Positions 7,423-16,966 of a stretch of 34,530 nucleotides of DNA are shown piece by piece. Origin of the DNA: an uncultured Rivibacter sp. (GTDB lineage: Bacteria > Pseudomonadota > Gammaproteobacteria > Burkholderiales > Burkholderiaceae); assembly GCA_946481025.1 (NCBI GenBank), contig CAMLNA010000034.1, positions 1 to 34,530 of the forward strand, in the 5' to 3' direction. Below the pieces are notes generated by a model. The model worked only from the letters and a program-made list of their open reading frames with translations. It ran no database searches and was not told where the DNA came from. Each line of letters starts with the position of its first letter. The stretch's first letter is position 1. A program made the translations under genes and the position numbers.

Positions 7423-8042
7423 CGTTACAAGTCCAGCCTGTGATGCTCATTGGCTCGAACGAGCCTGGAAGTTCCCGTGGGCCCGTTTGCCCGCCCCTTG
7501 GCAGGGGCCCTGGGCACTCCGCGGGTGCCAAAAATTGCAAGGTCGCGGAAACACAATTCAGTGACGAAATACGAGAGTACGCGCACACATTGTCGACATT
7601 GACAAAAAGTGCGAGCGCCCACTGACTGTCATTCATGACGAGGGTTGCCGGGCCCGCCGCCACAAAGTGTCAGGCCGTCCGGCGCTGGACATCTGTAACA
7701 GCGGCGGCCGCGTGCTGGTCCGCCCGACCACGCGTCCGGCGCGCACTGCGCCAAGCCGCATGAATGCTCGCTTTCCGGTGCAGTGCAGCATCGCTTGCCG
7801 TAAGCCCATCATCGGTCAGTAAAAACTACAGAGTGGGCACCCGCTCACGGTTACACACAGTTGGGGCGGCGCGGCTGTTTCGACGCGTAAGGCCTGCCGC
7901 GGCCGGCACGCACCCTGCATTTTTTTCGGCACAGGCGATTGACCGCGTCCGCAGCGGTCCGCGGTGACCTCTTGCGACACCTCATGTCAGCTCCCCGGTC
8001 CCGCCAGATGGCCTCCACCCCAGCTTCATTCAGGACTTGACC
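7423..8042. other. 620-bp divergent intergenic region, no gene
   Basis: This is the only gap above 300 bp. It separates the ECF sigma operon (minus) from the DUF1800/DUF1501 operon (plus). The part from about 7540 to 7640 is visibly AT-richer than its surroundings. It holds TTGTC-N6-GACAA (7590-7605), an exact TTGACA hexamer (7599-7604) and GTCAT-TC-ATGAC (7628-7639). Nearer the plus-strand gene is ACCGCG-N12-CGCGGT (7942-7965). I find no convincing -10 for the plus-strand operon and no credible small ORF; the ORFs in the gap are short and of poor composition. An untranslated RNA cannot be excluded. Confidence 0.6.
7452..7475 (-). promoter_or_regulatory. Candidate ECF-type promoter with palindrome
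   Basis: On the minus strand GGAACTT (7475-7469), the typical ECF -35 sequence, is followed by GGCTCG-TT-CGAGCC (7465-7452), a perfect 6-bp-arm palindrome, 30-50 bp before the sigma factor ATG. The -10 element is not clear (CAAT is the nearest candidate), so this is a suggestion only. Confidence 0.4.
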
Positions 8043-9875
8043 ATGACCCGGTTGGACTTGGCGCGTTGCACGCGGCAGCGCACTTTCTCTGCACTGTTGC
8101 TTGCGACCCTGGCCGCTTGTGGCGGCGGCGGGAGCAACCCCGAAAGCCCTCAGAGCAGCAACCTCGGCTCGGCACCGGCCACCGGTGCATCTGCCCCGGC
8201 GACGACGGCCGACACCTCGGCTGCCGCCGGCACGACGCCGACGATGATCTCGCAGGCCACCACCAATTCGGCCGGCGAAGTGACGTGGATGACCACGGGC
8301 GAAGCCGCGCGCCTCGCCGGCCACGCCACCTTCGGTGCCACCGAGGCGGTGGTCAAGGAAATCGAGGGCTACGGCGCGACCGACTGGATCGAAGGCCAGA
8401 TGCTCAAGAAGAGCTCTCGCTACACCCTGGGCGGCGACAGCCGCATCCACACCCACACCTCCACCGTCAGCCTGTGCGAGCAGGACGCCTACAAGGGCGC
8501 CAACTGCTGGCGCGACTGGTACTCGACGCAGCCGCTGCTGTGGGACTTCTACCGCAACGCCATGACGCAGCCGGACCAGCTGCGCCAACGCGTGGCCTAT
8601 GCGCTGTCGCAGATCGTGGTGATCAGCGCGCTCGAGGTCTCGGGCACCTACGGCTGGCGCAACTACCACAACAGCCTGCTCGACAACGCCTTCGGCAACT
8701 ACCGCACGGTGCTCAAGAAGGCCACGCTGTCGCCGCTGATGGGTGACTTCCTGAACAACGTCAACAACGACAAGGCGGCACCCAACGAGAACTACGCACG
8801 CGAGTTGCTCCAGCTGTTCTCGATCGGTACCTGCGAGCTCAACATGGACGGCTCCCTCAAGGGCGGCAAGTGCATCCCCACGTACGACAACGTGATGGTG
8901 CGCAACTACGCCTATGCGCTCACCGGCTGGACCTACCCCGCCGGCGGCCAGAACGCGTGGAACCTCTGCCTGCCGCAGGGCGCGAACTGCCGTTACTACG
9001 GCGGCGACATGGTGGGCATCCAGAAGTACCACGACATCACCCAGCGCACGCTGCTTTCCGGCGTCACCGTGCCGGCCAACAGCACGCCCGATTCGGCGCT
9101 CGAGAAGGTGCTCGACAGCGTGATGAACCACCCGAACATCGCGCCCTTCGTCGGCCGCCAGCTGATCCAGCGCCTGGTGATGAGCAACCCGTCGCCCGCC
9201 TACACCCAGCGCGTGGCACAGGCCTTTGCCGCGGGCAAGTTCCAGAACTTCGGCACGGGCCAGCGCGGCGACCTCGCCGCCACCGTGGCCGCGGTGCTGC
9301 TCGACCCGGAAGCGCTCAGCATGACCCAGGCGGCCACCGGCGGCAAGCTGCGCGAGCCGGTGCTGATGTTCACCGGCCTGCTGCGACTGCTGGGCGGCTA
9401 CACCGACGGCGAGCCGTTCGCCTGGTGGTGGGGTGAGACGCTGCAGCAGCACGTGTTCCGCCCGCCTTCGGTCTTCAACTACTACCCGCCCGACTACCCG
9501 GTGGCCGGCACCACGCTGCGCGGCCCCGAGTTCGGCATCCACAACGCCAGCACGCACATCTCGCGGCTGAACTTCCTCAACTACGTGCTGTGGTGGGGCG
9601 GCTCCGCGCCGGTGGACAGCGTGCCCGGCGCCACCGGCACCAAGCTGTCGAGCCTGGCCGTGTGGGAAGCCGACTCGGACAACGTGCCCAAGCTGGTGGA
9701 CCGCATGTCGGTCATCGCCACCGGCCGCACGCTGCCGGCCGGTACCCGCGAATCGGTGATCAAGGCGGTCGAGGCGTTCAACCCGACCAACAGCCCGACG
9801 CACTACAAGATCAGCCGCGTCAAGCAGGCGGCCTGGCTCGTGTTTGCGTCCCCCCAATACCAGATTCAGCGCTGA
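8043..9875 (+). CDS. DUF1800 family lipoprotein
   Basis: A 610-residue exported protein. The N-terminus is a lipoprotein signal with lipobox L-A-A-C26, followed by GGGGS and a low-complexity Ala/Thr/Ser linker. The DUF1800 domain covers the rest: EAARLAGHATFGATEAVV near the start, RQRVAYALSQ, and the hallmark NENYARELLQLFSIG at about residue 248. DUF1800 proteins are always secreted and have no firmly established biochemical role; they are nearly always encoded with a DUF1501 protein, as here after 29 bp. AGGA lies 7-10 nt before the ATG. The family assignment is secure, the function is not. Confidence 0.93.
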   Translation: MTRLDLARCTRQRTFSALLLATLAACGGGGSNPESPQSSNLGSAPATGASAPATTADTSAAAGTTPTMISQATTNSAGEVTWMTTGEAARLAGHATFGATEAVVKEIEGYGATDWIEGQMLKKSSRYTLGGDSRIHTHTSTVSLCEQDAYKGANCWRDWYSTQPLLWDFYRNAMTQPDQLRQRVAYALSQIVVISALEVSGTYGWRNYHNSLLDNAFGNYRTVLKKATLSPLMGDFLNNVNNDKAAPNENYARELLQLFSIGTCELNMDGSLKGGKCIPTYDNVMVRNYAYALTGWTYPAGGQNAWNLCLPQGANCRYYGGDMVGIQKYHDITQRTLLSGVTVPANSTPDSALEKVLDSVMNHPNIAPFVGRQLIQRLVMSNPSPAYTQRVAQAFAAGKFQNFGTGQRGDLAATVAAVLLDPEALSMTQAATGGKLREPVLMFTGLLRLLGGYTDGEPFAWWWGETLQQHVFRPPSVFNYYPPDYPVAGTTLRGPEFGIHNASTHISRLNFLNYVLWWGGSAPVDSVPGATGTKLSSLAVWEADSDNVPKLVDRMSVIATGRTLPAGTRESVIKAVEAFNPTNSPTHYKISRVKQAAWLVFASPQYQIQR

Positions 9876-9904
9876 TGCGCCTCGTGAGCGAAGGAAAGAT
9901 CCTC

Positions 9905-11368
9905 ATGAAATCCAAGACCGTTTCTTCCGCGGCGGTTGCCGCCGCGACGCTGAACCGCCGCCGCTGGCTGCAGATGGCCGGCACCGCTGCCGGCGCCCTG
10001 GGCACCGGCTCGCTCGGCAACCTGCTGCTGGCCACCCAGGAGGCGCGTGCCGCCGGCGACTACAAGGCGCTGGTGTGCGTGTTCCTGTACGGCGGCAACG
10101 ACGGCCTCAACAGCATCGTCCCGACCGACGCCACCCGCTACAACCAGTACAGCTCGGTACGCGGCGCACTGGCCCTGCCGCAGGGCAGCCTGGTCGGGCT
10201 GGCGAACAGCGACTACGGCCTGCACCCCTCGCTGGCCCGGCTGGAGCCGGTCTGGCGTGCCGGCCACCTGGCGCCGGTGTTCAACGTGGGTCCGCTGTAC
10301 GCGCCGGTCACCAAGGCCGAATTCATGGCGGCGCCGGCTTCGTCGCCGCTGCGGCCCGACGCGCTGTTCTCGCATTCCGACCAGCAGACGCTGTGGGAAA
10401 CCGGCGGCACCAATGCGCTGTGGCGCACCGGCTGGGGCGGGCGCGCCTCGGTGACGATGGGCACCGCCAACCCGGTGATCTCGGTGGGCGGCAACGGCCG
10501 CTTCGGCCTGTCGCTGCAGGCCGCGCCGCTGGTGCTGCCAGGCCCGGGCTCGACGCTCGGCGTCATCGGCATCCAGGGCGCCGACCTCACCTACGGCCCC
10601 GCAGCGCGCCGCAAGGAAGCGCTCGATGCGATGTATGCGCAGTCGCAGAACCTCAACCTCGCCGCCGCGCTGTCTTCGCAGCACACCAAGGCCAACGAGG
10701 CCGCGGCGCGCCTGTCCAACGTGGTGAAGGTGCAGCCGGGCGACGCCAACGCCTCGTCCGGCATCAATGCGGGTTTTGCCAACGTGATCAGCAGCGGCCA
10801 GCTCACCACCGGTCTTGCCAAGCAGATGTACCAGATCGCCAAGCTGGTGGAAGCCAACGCCACCGTGGGCGGCAACCGGCAGATCTTCTTCGCCACGCTG
10901 GGCGGCTTCGACACCCACGCGGGCCAGATCGGCACGGCCGTCACCAACGGCCTGCATGCCAACCTGCTGAAGGAACTGGGCGATGCGTTGGCGGCCTTCA
11001 ACGCGGCCATGGCCAACATCGGCATGGGCGAGCAGGTCACCACGTTCACCCAGAGCGACTTCGGCCGCACGTTCAAGCCCAACAACAGCAAGGGCACCGA
11101 CCATGCGTGGGGCAACATGCACTTCGCGATGGGCGGCGCGGTGAAGGGCGGCATGACCTACGGTGCCTACCCCGAGCTGGTGCTGGGCGGCCCGAACGAC
11201 GCGGGCGACAGCGGCTGGGAGAAGCAGGGCCGCTGGATCCCGACCGCCAGCGTGGACCAGTACGCCGCCACGCTGCTGCGCTGGTTCGGCGCGGGCGAGG
11301 CCCAGCTCGACGAGATCCTGCCGAACCTGCGCAACTTCGGCACCAAGCGTTCGCTCGGCTTCGTCTGA
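9905..11368 (+). CDS. DUF1501 family Tat-exported protein
   Basis: A 487-residue protein with a twin-arginine-like signal (NRRRWLQMAG at residues 17-26, cleavage near ARAAG about 49). The DUF1501 domain belongs to the alkaline phosphatase/sulfatase-like fold: LVCVFLYGGNDGLNSIVP near the start, LGGFDTHAGQ in the middle, and SDFGRTFKPN...GTDHAWGN from about residue 383. GAAGGAAAG precedes the ATG. It is co-transcribed with the DUF1800 lipoprotein gene and ends just before a strong intrinsic terminator. The enzymatic activity of the family is unproven; export in folded state by Tat suggests a cofactor or metal. Confidence 0.94.
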   Translation: MKSKTVSSAAVAAATLNRRRWLQMAGTAAGALGTGSLGNLLLATQEARAAGDYKALVCVFLYGGNDGLNSIVPTDATRYNQYSSVRGALALPQGSLVGLANSDYGLHPSLARLEPVWRAGHLAPVFNVGPLYAPVTKAEFMAAPASSPLRPDALFSHSDQQTLWETGGTNALWRTGWGGRASVTMGTANPVISVGGNGRFGLSLQAAPLVLPGPGSTLGVIGIQGADLTYGPAARRKEALDAMYAQSQNLNLAAALSSQHTKANEAAARLSNVVKVQPGDANASSGINAGFANVISSGQLTTGLAKQMYQIAKLVEANATVGGNRQIFFATLGGFDTHAGQIGTAVTNGLHANLLKELGDALAAFNAAMANIGMGEQVTTFTQSDFGRTFKPNNSKGTDHAWGNMHFAMGGAVKGGMTYGAYPELVLGGPNDAGDSGWEKQGRWIPTASVDQYAATLLRWFGAGEAQLDEILPNLRNFGTKRSLGFV

Positions 11369-11388
11369 GCCCTGGGCCTGCCGGCCGG

Positions 11389-11424
11389 CAGCCGCTGCGG
11401 TGACGCAGCGGCTGTCTTGCTTTC
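11389..11424 (+). terminator. Rho-independent terminator
   Basis: A perfect 11-bp G+C-rich stem (11389-11399 with 11404-11414) closes a GTGA loop and is followed by a T-rich stretch (TCTTGCTTTC). It lies 20 bp after the DUF1501 stop codon and ends the DUF1800/DUF1501 operon. In the other direction no T-tract follows, so it should act mainly on the plus strand. Confidence 0.88.
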
Positions 11425-11432
11425 GAGCCGGC

Positions 11433-12278
<846 letters not shown>

Positions 12279-12327
12279 GGTGATTTCCTTGGCGTTGAGA
12301 AGCAGGCGCGACTGTAGGATTGGCGCT

Positions 12328-12342
12328 TACTTTTAGGAAGTA
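12328..12342. promoter_or_regulatory. HxlR-type operator (TACT-N7-AGTA)
   Basis: TACTT-N5-AAGTA in the 69-bp divergent region fits the TACT-N7-AGTA consensus described for the HxlR-family repressor YodB of Bacillus subtilis. It overlaps the Shine-Dalgarno sequence (AGGAAG) of the HxlR gene, and two further AGTA half-sites follow within its first codons. It is well placed to repress both genes. Confidence 0.7.
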
Positions 12343-12347
12343 CGCAC

Positions 12348-12785
12348 ATGAAAGTAAGTACCAAGGCCCCGCGTGCTCCCGCCCGCGCGGCCCCTCGCAA
12401 GCCCCTGCTGTTGCGCGGCGACCTGCGCGCCCAGATGTGCCCTTCGCGGCAGGTGCTGCAGCACATGACCAGCCGCTGGGGCGTATTGGTGCTCATGGTG
12501 CTGGCCGAGGGCACGCATCGCTTCGCCGAGCTGCGGCGCGCCGTGGGCGGCGTGAGCGAACGCATGCTGGCGCAGACGCTGCAGTGCCTCGAATCCGACG
12601 GCCTGGTCCTGCGGGTGGCCCACGACGTGGTGCCGCCCCATGTGGACTACAGCCTCACGCCGCTGGGCCGTGGCGCCGCTGCACACGTGGTCGGCCTCAC
12701 CGACTGGATCGAGACGCACATGCCGCAAGTGATGGCGGCCCGCGCCCGCTACCAGCCCAGGCCCGCGCCACGCCGGGCCGCCTGA
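12348..12785 (+). CDS. HxlR-family transcriptional regulator (QorR/YodB-like)
   Basis: A 145-residue MarR/HxlR winged-helix protein. A basic N-terminal tail (1-24) precedes the HxlR signature: C31PSRQVLQHMTSRWGVLVLMVL, then RFAELRRAVGGVSERMLAQTLQCLESDGLV (recognition helix and wing) and PPHVDYSLTPLGR. C31 corresponds in position to the redox-sensing cysteine of YodB/QorR/HypR proteins; C80 is a second cysteine that could form an intersubunit disulfide. AGGAAG lies 7 nt before the ATG. It probably represses the divergent quinone reductase and itself until oxidised by quinones. Confidence 0.9.
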   Translation: MKVSTKAPRAPARAAPRKPLLLRGDLRAQMCPSRQVLQHMTSRWGVLVLMVLAEGTHRFAELRRAVGGVSERMLAQTLQCLESDGLVLRVAHDVVPPHVDYSLTPLGRGAAAHVVGLTDWIETHMPQVMAARARYQPRPAPRRAA

Positions 12786-12799
12786 GCAGGCTTGCTTCC

Positions 12800-12805
12800 T
12801 ACAAT
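12800..12805 (+). promoter_or_regulatory. -10-like TACAAT for a near-leaderless transcript
   Basis: TACAAT ends 9 nt before the ATG of the DUF2946 gene, which has no Shine-Dalgarno sequence. A start of transcription 6-8 nt after this box would give a transcript beginning at or just before the ATG. No good -35 hexamer is visible. Confidence 0.4.
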
Positions 12806-12814
12806 GGCGGCCCC

Positions 12815-13336
12815 ATGCATGCCGCCCTGCCGCCCCTGCTGCGAAGCCACCGCGCGGCCGCCCTCGAGCGGCCGCTCGTGTTGTGGCTGCTGGCGCTGGT
12901 GGTGCTGCTCAAGACAGCCGTGCCGCTGCTGGCCTCGGCCGCGGCGGCGATGCGCGGGGTGGCCCTGGTCGAGGTGTGCACGGTGTACGGCGTGCACACG
13001 CAGCGGCTGCAGGCCCACGATGAGCCGGCCGCGAGCCATGGCGGGACCATGGACCATCACACGATGGTCCACGACATGGCGCATCACGCCGCGCATGGCA
13101 TGAGCGAAGCGCCGGCCGAAGGCCATTCGCCGGCGGCGGCCCTGGAGCACCGCGAACACTGCGCGCTGTCGCCGCTGCTGGGCCATGCCATTGCCGCAGC
13201 CCCTTCACTGGCACCGGTGCTGCTGCATGCACCGGCCCGGGCCGCAAAGCCGGTGGCAACCCGCCCTGTCACACCGGGCGACGCCGGCCGGGCCTGGCTC
13301 GCGCAACGCTTCCACGCCCCGCCGTTGGGCGCCTGA
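12815..13336 (+). CDS. DUF2946-like His/Met-rich exported or membrane protein
   Basis: A 173-residue protein with one N-terminal hydrophobic segment (about 19-45, signal anchor or signal peptide). C55 (VEVCTVYGV) and C116 (REHCALSPL) are placed as in DUF2946 proteins, although the usual C-terminal HCPYC motif is reduced to one cysteine. Residues 75-96 are packed with His and Met (HGGTMDHHTMVHDMAHHAAH), which suggests copper or another soft metal as ligand. DUF2946 proteins are often encoded directly before TonB-dependent receptors for metals, as here, 115 bp upstream of one. The start is set at the ATG after TACAAT; the frame is open further upstream inside the HxlR gene. Confidence 0.72.
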   Translation: MHAALPPLLRSHRAAALERPLVLWLLALVVLLKTAVPLLASAAAAMRGVALVEVCTVYGVHTQRLQAHDEPAASHGGTMDHHTMVHDMAHHAAHGMSEAPAEGHSPAAALEHREHCALSPLLGHAIAAAPSLAPVLLHAPARAAKPVATRPVTPGDAGRAWLAQRFHAPPLGA

Positions 13337-13451
13337 TGCCCGGCACGCCCGAGTGCGTGCCCATTCCCGCCGACCGCACGAGCCCGGCCTCGCGACCGAA
13401 CCGCGTGGCGGGCGTGCGCGCATTGCGCATCAGGACCAGACACCCCATCAC

Positions 13452-15707
13452 ATGAAGCTCCATTCCACACCGCCGGCCCGCGCCGCGGTGGCCGTGCTCG
13501 CCTGCTGCACCGCCGCCCAGGCGCATGACCCGGCCGACACGCCACCGGCCCGCGACCTGGGCACCGTGGTCGTCACCGGCCGCCAGCCGACCTCGCTGCC
13601 CACCAACCTCCCGACCACGGTGGAAAGCATCACCGGGCGCCAGGTCGAGGACACCATCAACGCCACCGACAGCGAAGACGCGCTCAAGTACCTGCCGAGC
13701 CTGCTGGTGCGCAAGCGCTATGTCGGCGACTACAACCATGCCGTGCTGTCCACGCGGGCTTCGGGCACCGGCAACAGTGCGCGCTCGCTCGTGTATGCCG
13801 ACGGCATCCTGCTGTCGAACCTGCTGGGCAACGGCGCCGCCTTCGCGCCCCGCTGGGGCATGGTCACGCCCGAGGAGATCGAGCGCGTGGACGTGCTGTA
13901 CGGCCCGTTCTCGGCCGCCTACCCGGGCAACTCGGTGGGCGCCGTGGTGGACTACGTGACACGCATGCCGGACCGGCTCGAAGCGCACCTGAAGCTCGGC
14001 GGCACCCGCCAGCGCTTCAGGCTCCACGGCAGCGACGACAGCTTCGGCAGCCGGCAGGCCAGCGCGTCCATCGGCAACCGGGAGGGCGCCTGGTCGTGGT
14101 GGGTCAACGCGAGCCACCTCGACAGCGAAGGCCAGCCGCAGGTGTTCGTCACCGCCGCCGCGCCGCCGGCCGGCACCACCGGCGCCGTGCCGGCGCTGGA
14201 CCGTTTCGGCAACCCCGTGTGGGTGCTCGGCACCAGCACCCGGTACCGCACGAAGCAGGACCACCTGAAGGCCAAGCTCGCCTACGACCTGAGCGCCGCG
14301 GTGCGCGCGAGCTACACCTTCGGCTGGTGGGGCAACGACACGCAGGGACATGGCGACACCTACCTGCGCGACGCCGCCACCGGCTTGCCTTCCTACACCG
14401 CCGCCATGGCCGAAAGCCGCGACCGCCTCGAACACGCCATGCATGCGATCTCGGTGCGGCATCACACGCACGGCAGGTTCGACTGGAGCGTGTCGGCCAG
14501 CCTGTACGACTACGCGAAGGACCTCTCGCGCCGCTCCACGGGCACCCTGCCCGCCGCGGCCACCGGCGGCCCGGGTACCGTGACGGATGGTCAAGGCACC
14601 GGCTGGAACACCCTGGCCGCTGCCGGCGTGTGGCGCCCCGCCGCTGCCGGCGGCGCCCATGTGGTGGACTTCGGCATACAGCAGGACACCTACCGCCTGC
14701 GCACGGCCAGCGCCACGTCGGCAGACCCGTTGGGCCAATGGCTTTCCGACCCGGTGCCCGGACCGGCCCCCACGCGCTTCGACGGCAACACGCGGCTGCG
14801 CAGCCTGTACGCGCAGGATGCGTGGCGCTTCGACACGCGCTGGAAGGCGGTGCTGGGCGGACGCGCCGAGTGGTGGTCGGCCTGGAGCGGCCTCACTCGC
14901 ACCTCCGGCGCCACCGCCACCTACCTGCACCCGGCGCGCGACGGCCGCTACTTCTCGCCGAAGGCCGCGCTGGCCTTCCAGGCCGCCGATGACTGGGTGC
15001 TCAAGGCCTCCACCGGCCGTTCGGTGCGCCTGCCCACCGTGAGCGAGCTGTACCAGGGCCGCGTCAACGCATCGGGGGGCCTGGACCTCGGCAACGCCGA
15101 CTTGAGTCCCGAACGTTCATGGACCACCGAGCTCACCGCCGAGTGGATGTTCGCCGGCGGCCAGCTGCGCACCACCTGGTTCCACGAGCGAACCCGGGAC
15201 GGCCTGTTTTCGCAGCCGCTGACACCCGGCTCGACCAGCAACACCGTGCAGAACGTCGGCCGCCTGCGGACCAACGGCCTCGAAGCGGCGCTGCAGACGC
15301 AGGACCTGCTGTTCAAGGGCTTCGACCTGATGGGCAGCGCGACCTATGCCGACTCGAAGGTCGTCGAGAACGACGGCTTCCCGGACACCGTGGGCAAGCG
15401 GCAGGTCCGCGTGCCGAAGTGGCGCGCCAACCTGCTGGCCACGTGGCGGGCCGGCGACCATTGGTCCGCCACGTTCGGCGCACGCTACGGCGGCCGGCAG
15501 TTCAACAGCCTCGACAACCGCGACGTGAACGGCTTCGCCTACCAGGGCGCGTCGAAGTTCTTCACCACCGACGTGCGCGTGCGGTACCGCCACGACAGGC
15601 AGTGGAGCGCGGCACTCGGCATCGACAACCTCAACGACTACCGGTACTGGAACTTCCACCCGTACCCGCAGCGCACGCTGGTGGCGGAGTTGAAGTTCGA
15701 CCTGTAG
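13452..15707 (+). CDS. TonB-dependent outer-membrane receptor
   Basis: A 751-residue receptor: the signal peptide is about residues 1-24 (ending AAQAHD), and a TonB-box-like DLGTVVVTG follows at about 36-44. The plug domain (to about 180) contains EDALKYLPSLLVRKR, SARSLVYADGILL, EIERVDVLYGPFSAAYPGNSVG and VVDYVTR. A 22-strand barrel follows and ends in RTLVAELKFDL. Its substrate is unknown, but the DUF2946 neighbour upstream and the OprC-like look of the plug suggest a metal, copper being most likely. Its last 77 bp overlap the convergent acyltransferase gene. Confidence 0.92.
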   Translation: MKLHSTPPARAAVAVLACCTAAQAHDPADTPPARDLGTVVVTGRQPTSLPTNLPTTVESITGRQVEDTINATDSEDALKYLPSLLVRKRYVGDYNHAVLSTRASGTGNSARSLVYADGILLSNLLGNGAAFAPRWGMVTPEEIERVDVLYGPFSAAYPGNSVGAVVDYVTRMPDRLEAHLKLGGTRQRFRLHGSDDSFGSRQASASIGNREGAWSWWVNASHLDSEGQPQVFVTAAAPPAGTTGAVPALDRFGNPVWVLGTSTRYRTKQDHLKAKLAYDLSAAVRASYTFGWWGNDTQGHGDTYLRDAATGLPSYTAAMAESRDRLEHAMHAISVRHHTHGRFDWSVSASLYDYAKDLSRRSTGTLPAAATGGPGTVTDGQGTGWNTLAAAGVWRPAAAGGAHVVDFGIQQDTYRLRTASATSADPLGQWLSDPVPGPAPTRFDGNTRLRSLYAQDAWRFDTRWKAVLGGRAEWWSAWSGLTRTSGATATYLHPARDGRYFSPKAALAFQAADDWVLKASTGRSVRLPTVSELYQGRVNASGGLDLGNADLSPERSWTTELTAEWMFAGGQLRTTWFHERTRDGLFSQPLTPGSTSNTVQNVGRLRTNGLEAALQTQDLLFKGFDLMGSATYADSKVVENDGFPDTVGKRQVRVPKWRANLLATWRAGDHWSATFGARYGGRQFNSLDNRDVNGFAYQGASKFFTTDVRVRYRHDRQWSAALGIDNLNDYRYWNFHPYPQRTLVAELKFDL

Positions 15708-16890
15708 CGGCCTCCACGGCTGCGTGCTTCGGGCCGCCCAGCCCGAAGCACGGCCGCAGCCACGCCGCCCGTCGCAGCGCCTCGTGGCCGGCGAAGCTCA
15801 GCACGAAGGTGCCCAGCACCAGCAGCGGCCCTTCGACCGCCGGCGGCCAGGCCAGCGGCAGCATCGCCTGCGAGAGCAGCACGATCAGCGTCTGGTGAAG
15901 GATGTAGACCGGGAACACCGCCTCGGTGAGGTAGCGCCGCCAGGCATGGTCGCGGTTGAAGTGCAGCACCGCGAAGCCCAGCACGGCCACGATGGCGCAC
16001 CACTGCACGCAGGCGTACACCGAGCGGGCCACCATCCGCAGCGGCTCGGGCGCCGGCATCTGCGGCGTGTAAGCCCCGGCAAAGGCCACCAGCAGGGCCC
16101 AGCCGGTCAGGGCGCCCAGCAGGGCGAACCATCGCCAGGGCACGAATTGCTGCCACAGGCCTGGCGCGCGGGCCAGCGCCGCGCCGAGCAGGAAGAGGCC
16201 CAGGTAGATGGCATGGTTGAACCAGTCGTCCAGCAAGGCATGGGTGGTCGGGAAGCGCGGCGCGAGCGCAAGCCGCAGCAGCGCCAGCACGGCGATGGGC
16301 ACGACGATGAGCCGCGCACCGCGCAGCAGCTGCGGCAGGCGGCGGCCGGTCGCGTCGAGCAGCCCCGGCGCCAGGCGCAGGAGCGCCCACAGCACGGCGG
16401 TGTAGCACCACAGGTAGGCCACGAACCACAGGTGGTTCCAGGTCGGCAGGACGAGGCACTGCCCGGGCTTGACGCAGAAGCCGCCGTAGCCGGTGAAGTA
16501 CAGCCGCAGGAAGTCGAGATAGCCGCCGGCGTAGCCGTGCTTGTGCAGCACCTCGAAGTACGCCTGCGGCGGCACGATCACGGCCATGCCGAAGAGCAGC
16601 GGCCACAACAGGCGCTTCGAGCGGCTGCCCATGAAGCCGGCGCGCGCGCGCTGCAGCAGCAGTGACGTGGCCGCGCCCGACACGAGGAACAGCAGCGACA
16701 GCCGCCAGGGCGAACTCAGCCGCATCCACGGTTCGAGCCCGCTGTCGGCGAACGGGCTCTTCACGTGCCAGTCCCAGCTCACGTAGTACATGCCCACGTG
16801 ATAGACGATGAGCAGCGCAAATGCGCCGATGCGCAGCCAGTCGAGGAAGTACAGCCGTGCGGCGGAGGAAGGTGCGGTGGTGGCATTCAT
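15631..16890 (-). CDS. Acyltransferase 3 family membrane protein
   Basis: A 419-residue integral membrane protein with about ten helices. It opens with YFLDWLRIGAFALLIVYHVG, the signature of the acyltransferase 3 / OpgC-like group; R and H in the first helix are the conserved catalytic pair. Other family segments are LFLVSGAATSLL and RRYLTEAVFPVYILHQTLIV. These enzymes O-acylate surface sugars such as glucans, O-antigen or exopolysaccharide; the acceptor here is unknown. The last 25 or so residues are Thr/Ser/Gly/Ala-rich and antisense to the end of the TonB receptor, so the tail may be a late read-through extension. It lies 76 bp downstream of the LytTR regulator and may be its target. Confidence 0.9.
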   Translation of the reverse strand: MNATTAPSSAARLYFLDWLRIGAFALLIVYHVGMYYVSWDWHVKSPFADSGLEPWMRLSSPWRLSLLFLVSGAATSLLLQRARAGFMGSRSKRLLWPLLFGMAVIVPPQAYFEVLHKHGYAGGYLDFLRLYFTGYGGFCVKPGQCLVLPTWNHLWFVAYLWCYTAVLWALLRLAPGLLDATGRRLPQLLRGARLIVVPIAVLALLRLALAPRFPTTHALLDDWFNHAIYLGLFLLGAALARAPGLWQQFVPWRWFALLGALTGWALLVAFAGAYTPQMPAPEPLRMVARSVYACVQWCAIVAVLGFAVLHFNRDHAWRRYLTEAVFPVYILHQTLIVLLSQAMLPLAWPPAVEGPLLVLGTFVLSFAGHEALRRAAWLRPCFGLGGPKHAAVEAATGRTSTPPPACAAGTGGSSSTGSR

Positions 16891-16966
16891 GCGGCAAGCC
16901 TAGGAAGGCCGCGCCCGGCGCGCCAGCGCGGTGGGACGAAACGGGCTTGCCGCGTGGCGAACCGGA

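Noticed and set aside
7199..7663. 154-codon open frame reaching into the long intergenic gap
   Set aside because: It overlaps the ECF sigma gene in another frame and its composition does not resemble a protein.
7895..7927. Terminator suggested by TGCCG-CGGC-CGGCA and a T-run
   Set aside because: The T-run begins about 14 nt after the stem and no gene ends upstream on that strand.
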